Origin: Leucogyrophana mollusca
Taxonomy: Eukaryota; Basidiomycota; Agaricomycetes; Boletales
Direction of reading: 5' to 3'
Length of the DNA stretch: 64,000 nt
NCBI GenBank assembly: GCA_021014945.1
Contig: MU266332.1
Location: forward strand, 62,001-126,000
The position numbers and the translations under genes are program-made. Positions 53,791-64,000 of this stretch are shown here, piece after piece. Numbering within the stretch: position 1 is the stretch's first letter; each line of letters begins with the position of its first letter. Under the pieces are notes generated by a model. It made no database searches. It saw nothing but the letters and a program-made list of their open reading frames with translations, and was not told the DNA's origin.

Positions 53791-54366
53791 TTATCCCGGC
53801 CCAACCTGGGGAATGCCGTGAGAGTCTGCACGGACCATGCAATAACGGGGAATTCACCTTGGGGATATCGTGGTGCTCACTAAGTGACTCAAGCTTCGAG
53901 TTGAGCTCTGCTACGCGGTCCTTGTGGGTTTTGTGTGCCATACGAGCTACTTTGTCCGCCAACTTTGTGCCATAATCAGCCACCTATGCATAAACTGAGG
54001 ATTTAAACCGTGGAACTCACCCGTCGTCTCTGGACCTCTTCGAATCGTCTTTCGGCATCTGTCTTCCTGTCATTCCCATTGCTCCCAGAGGCCGCAGGAG
54101 AGTTCCTGCCGCTACCGGAGGCAGACGGGGAGTGTCCGTCTATATCAACGTCCTCTGCAAAGAGCAATTCCTTGACGCGATCTCGGTCGCTGTCGACCTT
54201 TGATTTTGAGGTCGAGGTTTTTGATTTAGACTTCTTCTTCCTGGCGATATGTGAGGTGCACCGACAGATAAAATGAATGACTGACGTACTTCTTTACGAT
54301 TCCTCCGTCTGATACACCGCCTTTGAGCTTGAGGGAGCCTCCAGGGCGGAAATCGTAATCCGCCAT
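53791..54366 (-). CDS. FAM32A-like nuclear protein
   Basis: Exons 54366..54290, 54240..54021, 53983..53858 and 53805..53791 give 145 residues. The conserved start YDFRPGGSLKLKGG is followed by a Lys run (GIVKKKKKSKSK), a Ser/acid-rich linker and the conserved C-terminus RRFEEVQRRR|VADYGTKLADKVARMA, HKDRVAELNSKLESLSEHHD, IPKVGPG. The last exon has only 15 nt and encodes VGPG and the stop, but VGPG at the end is a family hallmark. Human FAM32A is found in the catalytic spliceosome near the 3' splice site; a splicing role here is inference. Divergent from the TMEM115-like gene across 200 bp. Confidence 0.88.
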
Positions 54367-54566
54367 ATCCCTCAGTGCATTGAGGTGAAGAGCAAGGATA
54401 ACTGATGCTGACTAATCGCTGCCCTTGGGGTCTGAAAGTAAACATGGATAAACTTCGCGGTGGGCGTTTATTGGAAGACCGAGCGCAACGACAAGCTTTA
54501 CGGGGACTACGAGGACGGCTCATACTGACTGCTATTATACAAGCACAGTAGCTCCAATTAGCTGCA

Positions 54567-55904
54567 ATGGCCATACTCTCGACGCCTTTGCAGTATCTTA
54601 ACTCAGTACCACCCGTAACTCGCGCCTTCACCGCATGCACAGTCGCGGCGTCCTCAGTTTACCTCTGGATACAATGGACGAGCGTGGTGACCGGACCAGC
54701 AGTCGTACCATACCTAACGCTCGTCCCAGGCGCCAGCCTTTTCTACCCGTGGACTTTTGCTACCTCGGCGCTTGTCGAAATATCTATCATTGAGGTGCGT
54801 ACCCTCTCCGCAGCGTCAGGGTTCGGGTGTTGATTCCATGCAGCTGGTGGTATCGTTACTGGTAGTACCCGCGTCTCTACGGTATTTTGAGAGACTATGG
54901 GGGAGTATAGAGACTCTGAAATTCATTCTCGTTTGCACGACACTGCCGAACGTCATCGCTTTTGCATTCAACTGGATCGAGTTCGTGGCGACAAGAAATG
55001 CTGACATCTTTCTGTAAGTTTCTCCTGGTGATTAGAAGGGTCCGAGCTAACGAAAGCAAAGGTATGGCATGCAATATCATGGCCAGATGGCCCTCTTTAC
55101 GGGTCTACTGGTCGCGTTCACGCAAATCATTCCAGAGCACCAAGTTCAAATATTAGGCGTAATAAGAGCACGAGTAAAAGTGCGCAGCTCGCTTATCCTT
55201 TCTTTGGTCCTATGCCTGATCCTCTCATTGCACAGACGTTACCTATGGTCTACCTAACCTTTTCCACCGTTATGACATTTATCGGGTTCCAATGCCCATA
55301 TATCCTCATCCAGTTTGGATGGTTCGTGTCGTGGATATATCTCCGCTTCTACAAACGCAATGGCGGAGATTCAGTTGGTGGTGTGGATACGTATGGAGAC
55401 CGCAGTGAGACGTTTGCACTTGTCAGCTGGTTCCCACCCTTTGTCCAGTGCGTTTCTAGACGGACCCGAGGTCTAGATTGCTTACTGATCAGGTTTGTAG
55501 CACTCCGATATCACTACTGGGCAACACCGTGCATAAAGTAGCCTCGCGCTTCCATCTCATACCGACATCCGTACCTACCGACCTGGAGTCTGGTGGTTAC
55601 AGCCAGCTGCCGGGCGGTGCCCGCGCAGAAGCTGAACGTCGACGGTATGTTTCCAGCCCCTGTACTCTCGTAGCCAATCGACTGACTCACGTTTGTGCAC
55701 AGAGCACTCGCACTAAAAGCGCTTGACCAGCGCATTGCCAACTCATCCACATCTTCCCCCTCGCAAGGCGGTCCCTCTTCCGCCAACCCCTCGTCTTCAT
55801 CACGACCGTCACCATCTGTACCAGCTCCTGAGTCAAAAGCGAGTCTCGCGGACGAGGTGGATGTTGCGGACGGCGCAAGTTCGGATGGCGACGCACGGCG
55901 ATAA
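54567..55904 (+). CDS. TMEM115-like Golgi membrane protein (rhomboid-like, DUF1751)
   Basis: Exons 54567..54794, 54844..55013, 55062..55179, 55236..55447, 55501..55644 and 55703..55904 give 357 residues. An N-terminal set of hydrophobic helices (VTRAFTACTVAASSVYLWIQ, YPWTFATSALVEISI, FILVCTTLPNVIAFAFNWI, MALFTGLLVAFTQIIPEHQV) carries the family marks GMQYHGQM and PMVYLTFSTVM ... FGWFVSWIYLRFYK. It continues SETFALVSWFPPFVHTPISL and ends in a Ser/Pro-rich cytosolic tail. TMEM115 proteins are inactive rhomboid relatives of the Golgi linked to retrograde transport and the COG complex. The next gene is COG1, so two Golgi genes are neighbours; this may be chance. Confidence 0.87.
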
Positions 55905-56092
55905 GAGTAGTGCATGTACTAGCTATCTTCAAGTAGTACTTTCTGACCGTAGATAATCTTCATGGAGTCCATTTTTTACCTTTCGCATTGCACCAATATG
56001 ACCATTACCTAATCCCGTCTACAAGGTTTGTGTCACTGTGTGAGCCTCAGCGGCTCTGTGCTGCAGTGCTTCGAAGCTTGTCTATTGATTTC

Positions 56093-59000
56093 ATGGCTCG
56101 ACGGCCATCTACGATCTCAGTCGCGTCGTTTGCATCGTCTAAGGGCGTACCAGGTTCTTCAAAGTCCCCAGCTCCACCCCAAGCATTGTCGTTAGCGCTC
56201 TCACCGTCAGCCTCAGCATCCAAACTTCCCCGTTCAGCTTCGGCGTCCCACTCAACAAACGGCCTCTACAGCTCGAAATCGCAGAATGGGATTACACACT
56301 TTGATCCTGATGACCTCTTTACGAAATGCACGATCGCAGAGGTCAAAGCGAAGCAGGTCCAGCTGAGGTACGTCCTCGTTCTATAAGCTCTGGTCACAAT
56401 GACGCTCACTCGACGCAGAGCAGATGCTGAAGCTAAACAGGAAGAGCTTCGAATAATGGTCGGGTGCGTCACGACCGCCAGTATCCTTGAAACACCACTA
56501 ATGTACTAGGAAAGCACAGCGAACGCTACCGCGACCTTCTTCAAGCCTCCACCTCCATAATAGCCATCTCAAAGTCCGCGCACAGGGTGCAGGAGGCGCT
56601 CGATGAGACACGGACAGCGATACGTGAACAGGAACAGCCTCCAGAGGCGAAGCGGTCGGCTCAGGGTAGCAAGGAAGGTGTGTCCACCTTACCATTGCTG
56701 TCAGCGCACTTCGAAACTGAGTGAGGTCGGGATCACGTAGATGCACATCTGCAGACACTCCAAGTCCTCTCCGCACACATAAAACTCCTCCTGGATGCAC
56801 CAGAGCATCTCTGGCGCCTCATCGAGCGCGAGCGGTACTTTCAAGCCGCATGGCTCTTTCTCCTCGCACGCGTAATTCACCGTGCACTCCAAGCTGACGA
56901 GGAGAGCTGGATAAATCAGGGGATTAATGTCTTGGTGAGATTTTGCTTTTCTGCAGGTATTAGCTGCCAGTGCTTAAGGGAGGCCTTGGCATATAGGACC
57001 AATTCCCCCTCATCCAGCGACAGTGGGAGACGGTGTCGCATTTTCGGACGCAGATTATTCACAAAGCCACTCTGTCTCTCAGGGTGTACGACCGCACTGC
57101 CGAAGTATTTCACCTCGCCCTTCCCTAGATGTATAATTGTAATAACTGCGACCTACGTTTCAGGATACCTGCGCAACTCTTCTAACCTTGCATATACTTG
57201 ACTCGCGCCCACTTACAGACACCCTTGCAACATACCTTACTCAGCGCAGCAGGACGCTGAGCACCCTTCTCTCGAAGATCGGTGATGTGCCTTCGTCTTC
57301 AACACCCCAGGTCAACGGGGCAAACGCATCAAAGGCCTCACGAGTCGTAAAAACGTCCCTCCAAACAGCGCTCGAAGTGATCGTTGCGACTATCACAACT
57401 GCACGGAGCATCTTCTATGGGAGCCCGTCGCTCGCTGCACATGTCCTTGAATACATTCAGTCAGACTCTCATTCGTCTCCTACGCCTACTCTCCCGAAAG
57501 AACTTCTCCTGACAACGCAAGAGCTCCTGTCTGCCCTTCCCTCGTCGACTTACTTTGCAATCCTTCCGCCAGCAATCAAGTCGTACAAACCCTACGTCGA
57601 CCTCTCATCCCCCTCCTCGTCCCTCCCATCTTCTATCCTACATCAGAAGCTCGCGGCGTGGTTTGCCGAGGCCCAAGGGAGCTTGGGGAGCGCAACGGAA
57701 AGGTGGATTCGGAGTGTGCGTGGCGTGAAGGGCGTCTGGGGAGTGCGATGTGCTGTGAAGACGTGGTTGAGCGGCGATGGAGGGAAGGACCTGAAGGAAT
57801 CGGAGAGGGTGGCATTGGGGAAAGCCGTGGATGGTGTGCTAAGAGATCAAATTGTGGAAATTTGGAGAGGTGTTTTGGGAGAGGCGGAGCGTGAATTTAC
57901 GAAGGAGGTGCAGGGGATGACGGAGGGCGGCTCGAGTGTAGAAGGTTTTTTTTTCATTTTATTTATATTCGGGACTTATTCTGACCTTCCTCTCGTATAT
58001 GCAGACTTCTCAGCTCTGAACGACCTCTACAAACTAGTGCCCGTTCCGCCACCCCCAGCACCCAACAGCCCACCATCCGCCTTCGACAAGCCATTCCAGA
58101 AATACCGTGAGGGGCTACGTCAGAGACTTTCGCCTTCACGTCTTGGCGTCTTGGAAAAGTGCGCTGGGAAAATGCGGGGGGATTTTGCTCGCATTGAAGA
58201 AGACGATGCTGGCGATGGAACGTTGACAGCTGAGTTGAGTGAAGCGTATCAACCCGAGGCTGCAGCGCTGTGCACAAGAGTTATAGCTGTGCTCAAGGCC
58301 GCGGTTGACAGCTTGACAGTGAAATCCGGTGAGCCTCTTTGTAGACGTTCGACACCCCATTCGGTGTCTCACTCGCCATTGTATTGTTCAACGCGCAGAC
58401 ACTGCAGAGGCGACACCGGGTCTGATATTTGTTGCGCGTGTAGCAAATGATCTTGCATCTCCGTCATCAAACTTTGTGCAAAACGTAGGGTGCGACGAGA
58501 CCGTAGCACATGACTTCCGAGAACAGGCTCAGGCAATATTCGACCGAGCCATAGCCCGTTGGGAGGGACACGCTGTCTCACACGCCATTGAAAAATACAC
58601 CGACGCAATTTCCATTTCTACCAGCACAAAATCATCTCAGTCACGTATGTGTGATATCCTTACTTGCTTTGATATCATTGGTACTTTCTATGGCTGACAC
58701 ATACGATGATCCTATCTCTAGGACCCGCAAGCCCATCATCGGCACTGACGGTCTCACTATTTGCACTATCTTCCGCGATACATAACCTAGGTTTGTCGCA
58801 TCACCCGGCGCGCCTCGGAGCTTTGGTGCCTGGGGTCCTAGGGACTTTTTGCGCTGCCTTTACGAGCGCAACCAACCCGAATCCTTGGCAGGTCCAAACA
58901 TTGCACGACGCGCTTTTCTTGCGAAGACTCTCGCGTACCTGGGAAGATCAGACTGGTGATTGTATTGCTGCTGTCCACACGCTGGACAAAGCTATCTCAA

Positions 59001-59332
59001 AAGTAAGCGTCACATCGCATGACTTCTGAAGTATACTAAAGTCGGTTTGTGTGCAGGCTAGATCTCTGTTTGATGCGGATGTAGCATCAGGCTTGGGAGA
59101 GCATGACCCGGAACGCTCCGCCGCTGAGCATCTCATGAGAACACAGCTGATGCTCGGTGTACTGCTTCCCCAAGTTCCTCCGCCGTCTCTCGCCGAAAAG
59201 GACGAAGCCAAAGACAAGATGTCTCCTCTATTGGTGTACGGTGTTCCTGTGGTCGACGCACAGTTCCGTTCCGCCGTGGAGCTGGCAAAGCCATCAACAA
59301 GGTTTGGTCTCTTGCTGGTTGAGACTCGGTAG
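56093..59332 (+). CDS. COG1: Conserved oligomeric Golgi complex subunit 1
   Basis: Subunit of the COG tether for retrograde vesicles at the Golgi. Exons 56093..56367, 56419..56463, 56520..56677, 56741..56934, 56997..57083, 57164..57944, 58005..58328, 58399..58644, 58722..59002 and 59057..59332 give 888 residues, and all phases close. The conserved N-terminal block reads FDPDDLFTKCTIAEVKAKQV, RADAEAKQEELRIMVGERYR, DLLQASTSIIAISKSAHRVQ. Next are HLWRLIERERYFQAAWLFLL and FPLIQRQWETVSHFRTQI. The end carries TRFGLLLVETR at the stop. A Ser/Pro-rich N-terminal extension of about 60 residues precedes the core. The second exon has 45 nt. Confidence 0.9.
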
Positions 59333-59958
59333 CGATGGGAATATGATACACGTGTGCTGTGCATGTGTGTTGTGGATTGGCTGATTGTTCTCTGCCTCTG
59401 TCGTGGACGGCCATGCAATGAATATGCCAATGACTCGATGGGGTCTCAGCATCTGTGCATGTGTGGGTATGAGCGCCTAGGCTACTTATTGTGTTGTTGG
59501 ACCCTCCGGACATCTGACACTCAACTCTCCTGAGCTTTTTGTTTCAACGCCTCAGGGACACTGCCAATGGAGGATATAACGATCCCGATGGCTCCAGCTG
59601 TCACTGGTTTTCACGTGTTACTCCAAATGGGCCCGGACATATAGAGGAGGCTATAATTCTGAAAGCGTTTTGATGCCAGAACATCATATCTTGTGTATTT
59701 GGTGATCATGATGGGTGTAACTGTGAGAATATGTGGATGAGCATATCCCGGCTACTATCCCCGACACCAACTGTACGCACAGGCTTTGATTGATTGCAAG
59801 ACCTACCGCGGTATCGGTAATAGTATATAATCCATCGCATGTCACCCTGCTTTTCATCGCCGGTCGATCCGCTGAGCCCCCTCAGCTGTACATGCATACT
59901 TGCACGCCTCTGGTGTCATCCTCGTCCGGGCTGATCAAGCTTTGTCCACTGTCTGATA
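59333..59958. other. Intergenic, 626 bp
   Basis: COG1 3' flank and promoter of the next gene. Nothing recognised; a TATATAA lies near 59825. Confidence 0.4.
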
Positions 59959-61340
59959 ATGGTGTCTGGTGAGTAGTCATTCTTGCTGCGACGTGACCGG
60001 GGTAACTCACGGGTCTAAAAATGCTGCAGGAAATGCAGCGAACCCCCCTAACTTCGAATACCTAGCTCCCGTGTTTCTTTTCCTCCTTGTTGCTGGCGGG
60101 CAGGTCGGTCTGCCTATTATCGTGTGCACAGCAATCTTCTCTCGGAGACTAGCCTGGCATCCGACGCTGATCAACTTCTGCGTTACCTGGATCGTTTATT
60201 CCGTGGTATATTGCTTGTAGTACGTCCTGACACCGGTGTAATGCCCTCAGAGGGGAAGGTCCTGACTTTGGTCGTCGTTCTCAGTCTATATAGCGGTGGA
60301 AACAGAGAGAACCCACCTTCGCGGATATGCATAGTACAGGCCAGCATGGTGCACGGTGCTGCTCCCATGTGAGTTTGAATTTCCTTCGGGCGTTTTGGGA
60401 CAAGTCGTCACAGTGCGTCTAATGCGTAGGGCGGCCGTCGGCGGGTTACTCGTCGTCATACATGTGCGTACCCTGGATTTTCTAGGTTCTTAGGTTGCAC
60501 CAACAGAACAACATGTAGACGTGGGCCATGGTCCAACATTTTGAGCGATACTCCCTCGAAAGAATGCCCCGCACATTGCGCATGGTTCTGGTGCGGATTG
60601 TCCCATTTCGGCCTCGAACTACGATGTTGACCTTCTTTGAAGATGATAGCACCACCATACGTCGTTTTTTTGGCTTTCTCGATCAGCGCTGGCATTGTGC
60701 GTGGCTTCCCTTCGGTAGTTTTCTCGCAGGTGGTAATATCATCCCTGAAGCTTGGGTCCAAGTACTCAAAGCTCATCAGCGCGGCTAACGGTCTGTATTG
60801 TACAACAGACAACGGACTACTGTAAGTGGGTAATAACTTCGCGATGGTTTAATTTACCTGATTAGCCATCTTTCAGTGATACGGTTGTTCCATCTTTTTG
60901 TGCGGTGGTGATGTTTTTAGTGCTGTGCTTCGAAGGTATCAGTGTATCAGCTCGACGTGAATGAGCCAGGTTGTTCATCATCTTACCATCACAGTTGCTA
61001 TTTGCGTGCAATATCTGCGCCGTCGGATTCTCGTAAAGCGTGCATTCCCATTGGCGGAAAGGCCAACATCAAGATCATCCGTTTTTCGTGTCGGCCTATT
61101 TTGCGCTTATTCGTTCATCGCGTTGACGTACGCGGCGGCCATCTCCCTACTGTCGAACAAAGACTGACGCGGGCCTCTTGCAGGACATCTATATTATTCT
61201 CGATCGGTCTGAAAACTGCACCGGCCTTCATGTTTCCTGCTGCTCGTGAGGAGGATCAATTGTTACGTGACCTTCAACATTCTCACCACCTCCTGCAGTG
61301 CCATCGGCCTCAACGCTTGTCTTTGGATTGCAAAAGGTAG
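59959..61340 (+). CDS. Seven-transmembrane protein of unknown function (fungal family)
   Basis: Start at 59959 (MVSG; 10-nt first exon), then 60030..60216, 60285..60368, 60430..60463, 60519..60590, 60643 onward, and later exons not fully resolved. Hydrophobic segments in order: APVFLFLLVAGGQVGLPIIV, TLINFCVTWIVYSVVYCF, RICIVQASMVHGAAPMAAVG, APPYVVFLAFSISAGI, VPSFCAVVMFLVLCFE and FRVGLFCAYSFIALTYAAA. HPTLINFCVTWIVYS recurs in an agaricomycete family of 7TM proteins with no known ligand. It is not a pheromone (Ste3-type) receptor as far as I can see. The 3' end is uncertain: a stop at 61167 is reached without splicing, and a short intron would extend it to 61340. Confidence 0.55.
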
Positions 61341-61883
61341 CGCACAACTCATCGAGAGCGTATCGTTAAGGTCTGACGCTCCACGACAGGACATCGTCGC
61401 TGCCTGGTTCCCGCGGTCTGTAGAGCGAAAACTGTCTGCTGCGACTGCGTTGGAGATACCTAACGCACGTCTTGCTCAAAGGCCGTTCTCGTTTTCGACG
61501 CTATCTCCCAACAGGCTGTCGGCACTAGGAGCTACATGGGACTGCAGTTCGCCCATGTCAGCTAGCAAGGAGATGAGAGAAGAGTTGAAAATTGCGCTCT
61601 CCCCCATCGGACAGGCTCCGCATCACTGGCGACGGGACACCGAATTGGCCATAATGCGCATCCTTTACAATATACCGGTTCAAGCTCGAGAAAGTTGGGT
61701 GTCAGCTGTGCATACGTATTCCTGGCGCTGAAAGAATGTCATTGACGATGGAACTTCAATCGAGGCGGTACATGGAGCCTGTCAATTAAGTACGCCGGCG
61801 GTATATGGTACCCAGAAACGTAGCTGAGGTATGTTATGCCCCTCCACTGTAAAAGAGTCAGCGAAAACTTTGATGAGCGTAGG
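61341..61883. other. Intergenic, 543 bp
   Basis: One open frame of 161 codons crosses here (61246..61731) but shows no family features. It could be an unresolved tail of the 7TM gene. Otherwise nothing seen. Confidence 0.35.
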
Positions 61884-62253
61884 TCAAAGCACATACACAA
61901 GGATGTTGTTTCTGGGAAGCATGTCAGAATATGCGCTTGGAGGGGGAAACAGATGAACTCACATTGGGATGTGAATAAGTTTTACAAAGTAGCCAATGAA
62001 ACCCATGACAGCGAACCCAATAGCAACTGCTCTGCATATCTGAGCGAACTCTGTGAAGACGTCAGTGACACATCCGAGAGCATTTATAGGGCACTACCCA
62101 CCCTTTTGCGAGGGTTTCGTGCACCGAGTAATGAACTAGAGAACCGTGGTCACCAATTCAGGGCTTTTTGCAAATACTTAGACGACAGACCTGTCTCCCA
62201 TCCCGGACGAATTCCTGGGGAACGTCCATGAACTCCTTGAGCTTTTCAGACAT
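61884..62253 (-). CDS. SSS1: Protein translocon subunit SEC61 gamma (Sss1)
   Basis: Tail-anchored subunit of the ER Sec61 channel that clamps the two halves of Sec61 alpha. Exons 62253..62191, 62135..62102, 62050..61963 and 61911..61884 give 70 residues. Sequence in order: [70 protein letters not shown]. The amphipathic helix and single C-terminal membrane helix are intact. Four exons for 70 residues shows the intron density. A SEC61 gene is known from the wider matA neighbourhood in other agaricomycetes. Divergent from the PPR gene across 197 bp. Confidence 0.95.
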
Positions 62254-62450
62254 GGCGTGTGGGTAATGGGTGGTGGTGGTGAATGGTAAAAAGTGTAGGA
62301 AATGTTGGGTGCTTGATGCAGACGTGTCTGCTTTCCCACGACACTTCACTTACAACTCTCAAGGTATGTTCTTGCGGAGGGACTTGTAAAAAAATAGAAC
62401 CTTATAACACCGACAGATTCACGACTGCATAGCTCATAAGGCGCGCATGA

Positions 62451-64000
62451 ATGTCCTTTAGCCGCGCAGTGTCTCGGCTGGAACATCTTGCATTCACCTT
62501 CGCCCGTTCCAATTATACGCGACACGTTCAGTCATGGCAAGTCAGGTCGTTACTTCGCTTCCAGGTTCCCCCCAAGAGATCGTTGGTGACTTCAGGCAGT
62601 CCCGCGACCTCCGATGTAAAAATCCTTTCTGACGCCCTCAATTTGGCGGCTGCACGGGGCAATATTCCCGAAATCCACAAGCGCTATGGCCCGCTTTCGC
62701 GAGCTTTAAAAGGGACAGCGCCCAAGGAAGCTGTTTTAGACCAGAGTCAGGTCTCTAGCATACTTGTCGCGCTTGCCAGCTCGGGTCGCCCATTCGATCT
62801 GGAGCTCATAGAAACAATCCTCGCTGACATGCGACCATTATTCGGTGTCGTGATAGCACCAATCATCCACACGAGAATTATTCGCGGTCTCATTAAACGA
62901 GGTAATAGCCAGACAGTGCTACATTGGTTAATGTCAATGCCTCGAAAGCCCGGTAACATCATCCCAACCATTCGGCATTGGCATATGTACCTCCACCACT
63001 TGTCGGACACCAGGCAACTTGCCTCCCTCCGCAGAGCAGTGTCGCAGATGCCTAAGTCTGGACGCAAGCCCTCGACGGAAACATTCATACTGGTCTTTGA
63101 GGCTCTTTTCAAGAGCGCCGCCCATCTTCGCGAATTTCGCGAGATCCTGGACCTAATGACGGACATGTGTCTGCCATACGAGCCTAGCATCGACGCAGTC
63201 ATATACGATGGTTTTGTGAAGCAAAATCTCCACCAACATGCATCCCAATTCCGTCACGAATATAGAACACGCTCTGACTTTTACACCAAAGGCAAAGGAC
63301 TGCCGCCGCCGGTCGACTGGAACTCAGCGTTGGAGAAAGAGGCTGAAGGCCGGGGAGGCGTTCAATCTGCCGTAGCGCTATGCAAAACCTTTGCGGAAGA
63401 GGGCTACACGGTCATTCCTCACACGCTGACAGTCATTTTGCGTCGTTCCGATAATGTGGATGAGCTACGGTACGCGGAATCACGGCTGAACCTCAAAGCC
63501 ACTGCACTTCAATGGGCACTGTTGATAAACAATGCTGTGCGGAAAGGGGATATACCAAAAGCCATGGCGATATACCGGGATTTCCAGACAACCGGAATTC
63601 CGCCAGATGCCCCCTTGGTACATCCGCTCATCAGGGCGCTCTGCGGTTCCACTTTCAAGGAGCAGAATGACGCTGCAATCGACGATGCATTGGAGCTCTA
63701 CCGTGACCTCGCTCTCGCTCAACCTGTCACGCCAGCCGCCGATGGCGTCGACGTTCCGTCCGCATTTTCCGTCCCCCCGCGCCATTCCACCGGACCCGAT
63801 ACATCCCTCTATGATACTATTTTGCGCGCGCTCGGAACGTCGGCAGACCCTTCGAAATATCTGCCAATCGCTAGATCTCTCCTTGAGGACATGAAGGCGA
63901 GAAACATCCTCCTCGAGGGCTCAATGGCGATCGCTTCGGTCGTGATTATCCTCATGCGCTGTGCATCGAGCTACGATGACGCACTTCAGTCATACAAGAA
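62451..64000 (+). CDS. Pentatricopeptide-repeat (PPR) protein, cut by the right edge
   Basis: Open from ATG 62451 to the window end with no stop, at least 516 residues, no intron. The N-terminus is basic with hydroxylated residues and no acids up to about residue 40 apart from one Glu (MSFSRAVSRLEHLAFTFARS, NYTRHVQSWQVRSLLRFQVP), a mitochondrial targeting signal by appearance. Then come helical pairs of about 35 residues: IHTRIIRGLIKRGNSQTVLH, TETFILVFEALFKSAAHLRE, ALQWALLINNAVRKGDIPKA and MAIYRDFQTTGIPPDAPLVH, which fit degenerate PPR motifs. Fungal PPR proteins bind mitochondrial RNAs; the target here is unknown. Confidence 0.8.
   Translation, partial: MSFSRAVSRLEHLAFTFARSNYTRHVQSWQVRSLLRFQVPPKRSLVTSGSPATSDVKILSDALNLAAARGNIPEIHKRYGPLSRALKGTAPKEAVLDQSQVSSILVALASSGRPFDLELIETILADMRPLFGVVIAPIIHTRIIRGLIKRGNSQTVLHWLMSMPRKPGNIIPTIRHWHMYLHHLSDTRQLASLRRAVSQMPKSGRKPSTETFILVFEALFKSAAHLREFREILDLMTDMCLPYEPSIDAVIYDGFVKQNLHQHASQFRHEYRTRSDFYTKGKGLPPPVDWNSALEKEAEGRGGVQSAVALCKTFAEEGYTVIPHTLTVILRRSDNVDELRYAESRLNLKATALQWALLINNAVRKGDIPKAMAIYRDFQTTGIPPDAPLVHPLIRALCGSTFKEQNDAAIDDALELYRDLALAQPVTPAADGVDVPSAFSVPPRHSTGPDTSLYDTILRALGTSADPSKYLPIARSLLEDMKARNILLEGSMAIASVVIILMRCASSYDDALQSYK

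Noticed and set aside
59959..61340. Pheromone receptor (Ste3-type) of the B mating-type locus
   Set aside because: It is polytopic, but helix sequences and loops do not show Ste3 marks; HPTLINFCVTW fits another fungal 7TM family.
61246..61731. 161-codon plus-strand open frame after the 7TM gene
   Set aside because: No family features and no clear start context; at most an unresolved tail of the 7TM gene.
1..64000. Transposons, insertion elements, CRISPR arrays, rRNA
   Set aside because: No transposase or reverse transcriptase blocks, no terminal repeats with target duplications and no regularly spaced direct repeats were seen. tRNA genes were not systematically folded and could be missed.

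Overview
The window is nuclear DNA of a filamentous basidiomycete, most likely an agaricomycete. Genes are dense and on both strands. Nearly every gene is cut by introns of about 45-60 nt with GT...AG ends, many start with a tiny coding exon, and the gene content (Swc3, Bdp1, RPB2, PTM1-type receptor, Snx4, Rev7, COG1, SEC61 gamma) is fungal. The species cannot be named from the sequence. I resolved exon boundaries by eye from reading frame, splice consensus and family knowledge; no alignment was run.

Left part (1-16 kb): housekeeping genes. In order: the 3' end of a membrane protein gene, an SWR1-complex Swc3-like subunit (-), TFIIIB subunit Bdp1 (+), a fructosamine-kinase-like protein (+), RPB2 (+), a PTM1/GPR107-type seven-transmembrane protein (-), sorting nexin Snx4 (+) and the HORMA protein Rev7 (-). 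Splicing is unusual here: an apparent AT-AC intron in the PTM1 gene, two GC-AG introns in REV7, and micro-exons of 28 and 18 nt in the zinc-binding end of RPB2.

Middle (16-37 kb): accessory region. It holds five F-box-type genes in three groups (tandem pair 16.4-19.9 kb, tandem pair 25.7-29.9 kb, singleton 32.5-34.7 kb), glycogenin, an LEA-like stress protein, a small Gly/Gln-rich basidiomycete protein and an APH-type kinase.

Mating-type region (37-51 kb): the A (HD) mating-type locus. Two HD2 homeodomain genes in the same direction (40.9-42.8 and 43.7-45.6 kb) are followed by a divergent HD1 gene (45.8-48.0 kb) and the classic flanking gene for mitochondrial intermediate peptidase (48.4-50.9 kb). 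The two HD2 genes come from a segmental duplication: homeodomain and C-terminus are nearly the same, the N-terminal (partner-recognition) part has diverged, and the HD1 half was not retained beside the left copy. On the left side lie three copies, one broken, of a tiny Cys/His-rich gene starting MGHHC, whose flanks share sequence with the HD2 duplication.

Right part (51-64 kb): a DDT/WHIM-type chromatin protein (-), FAM32A-like protein (-), TMEM115-like protein (+), COG1 (+), a seven-transmembrane protein of unknown function (+), SEC61 gamma (-) and the start of a PPR protein (+) that runs off the end. Glycogenin, MIP and SEC61 near the HD genes fit the extended matA neighbourhood known in Agaricomycetes.
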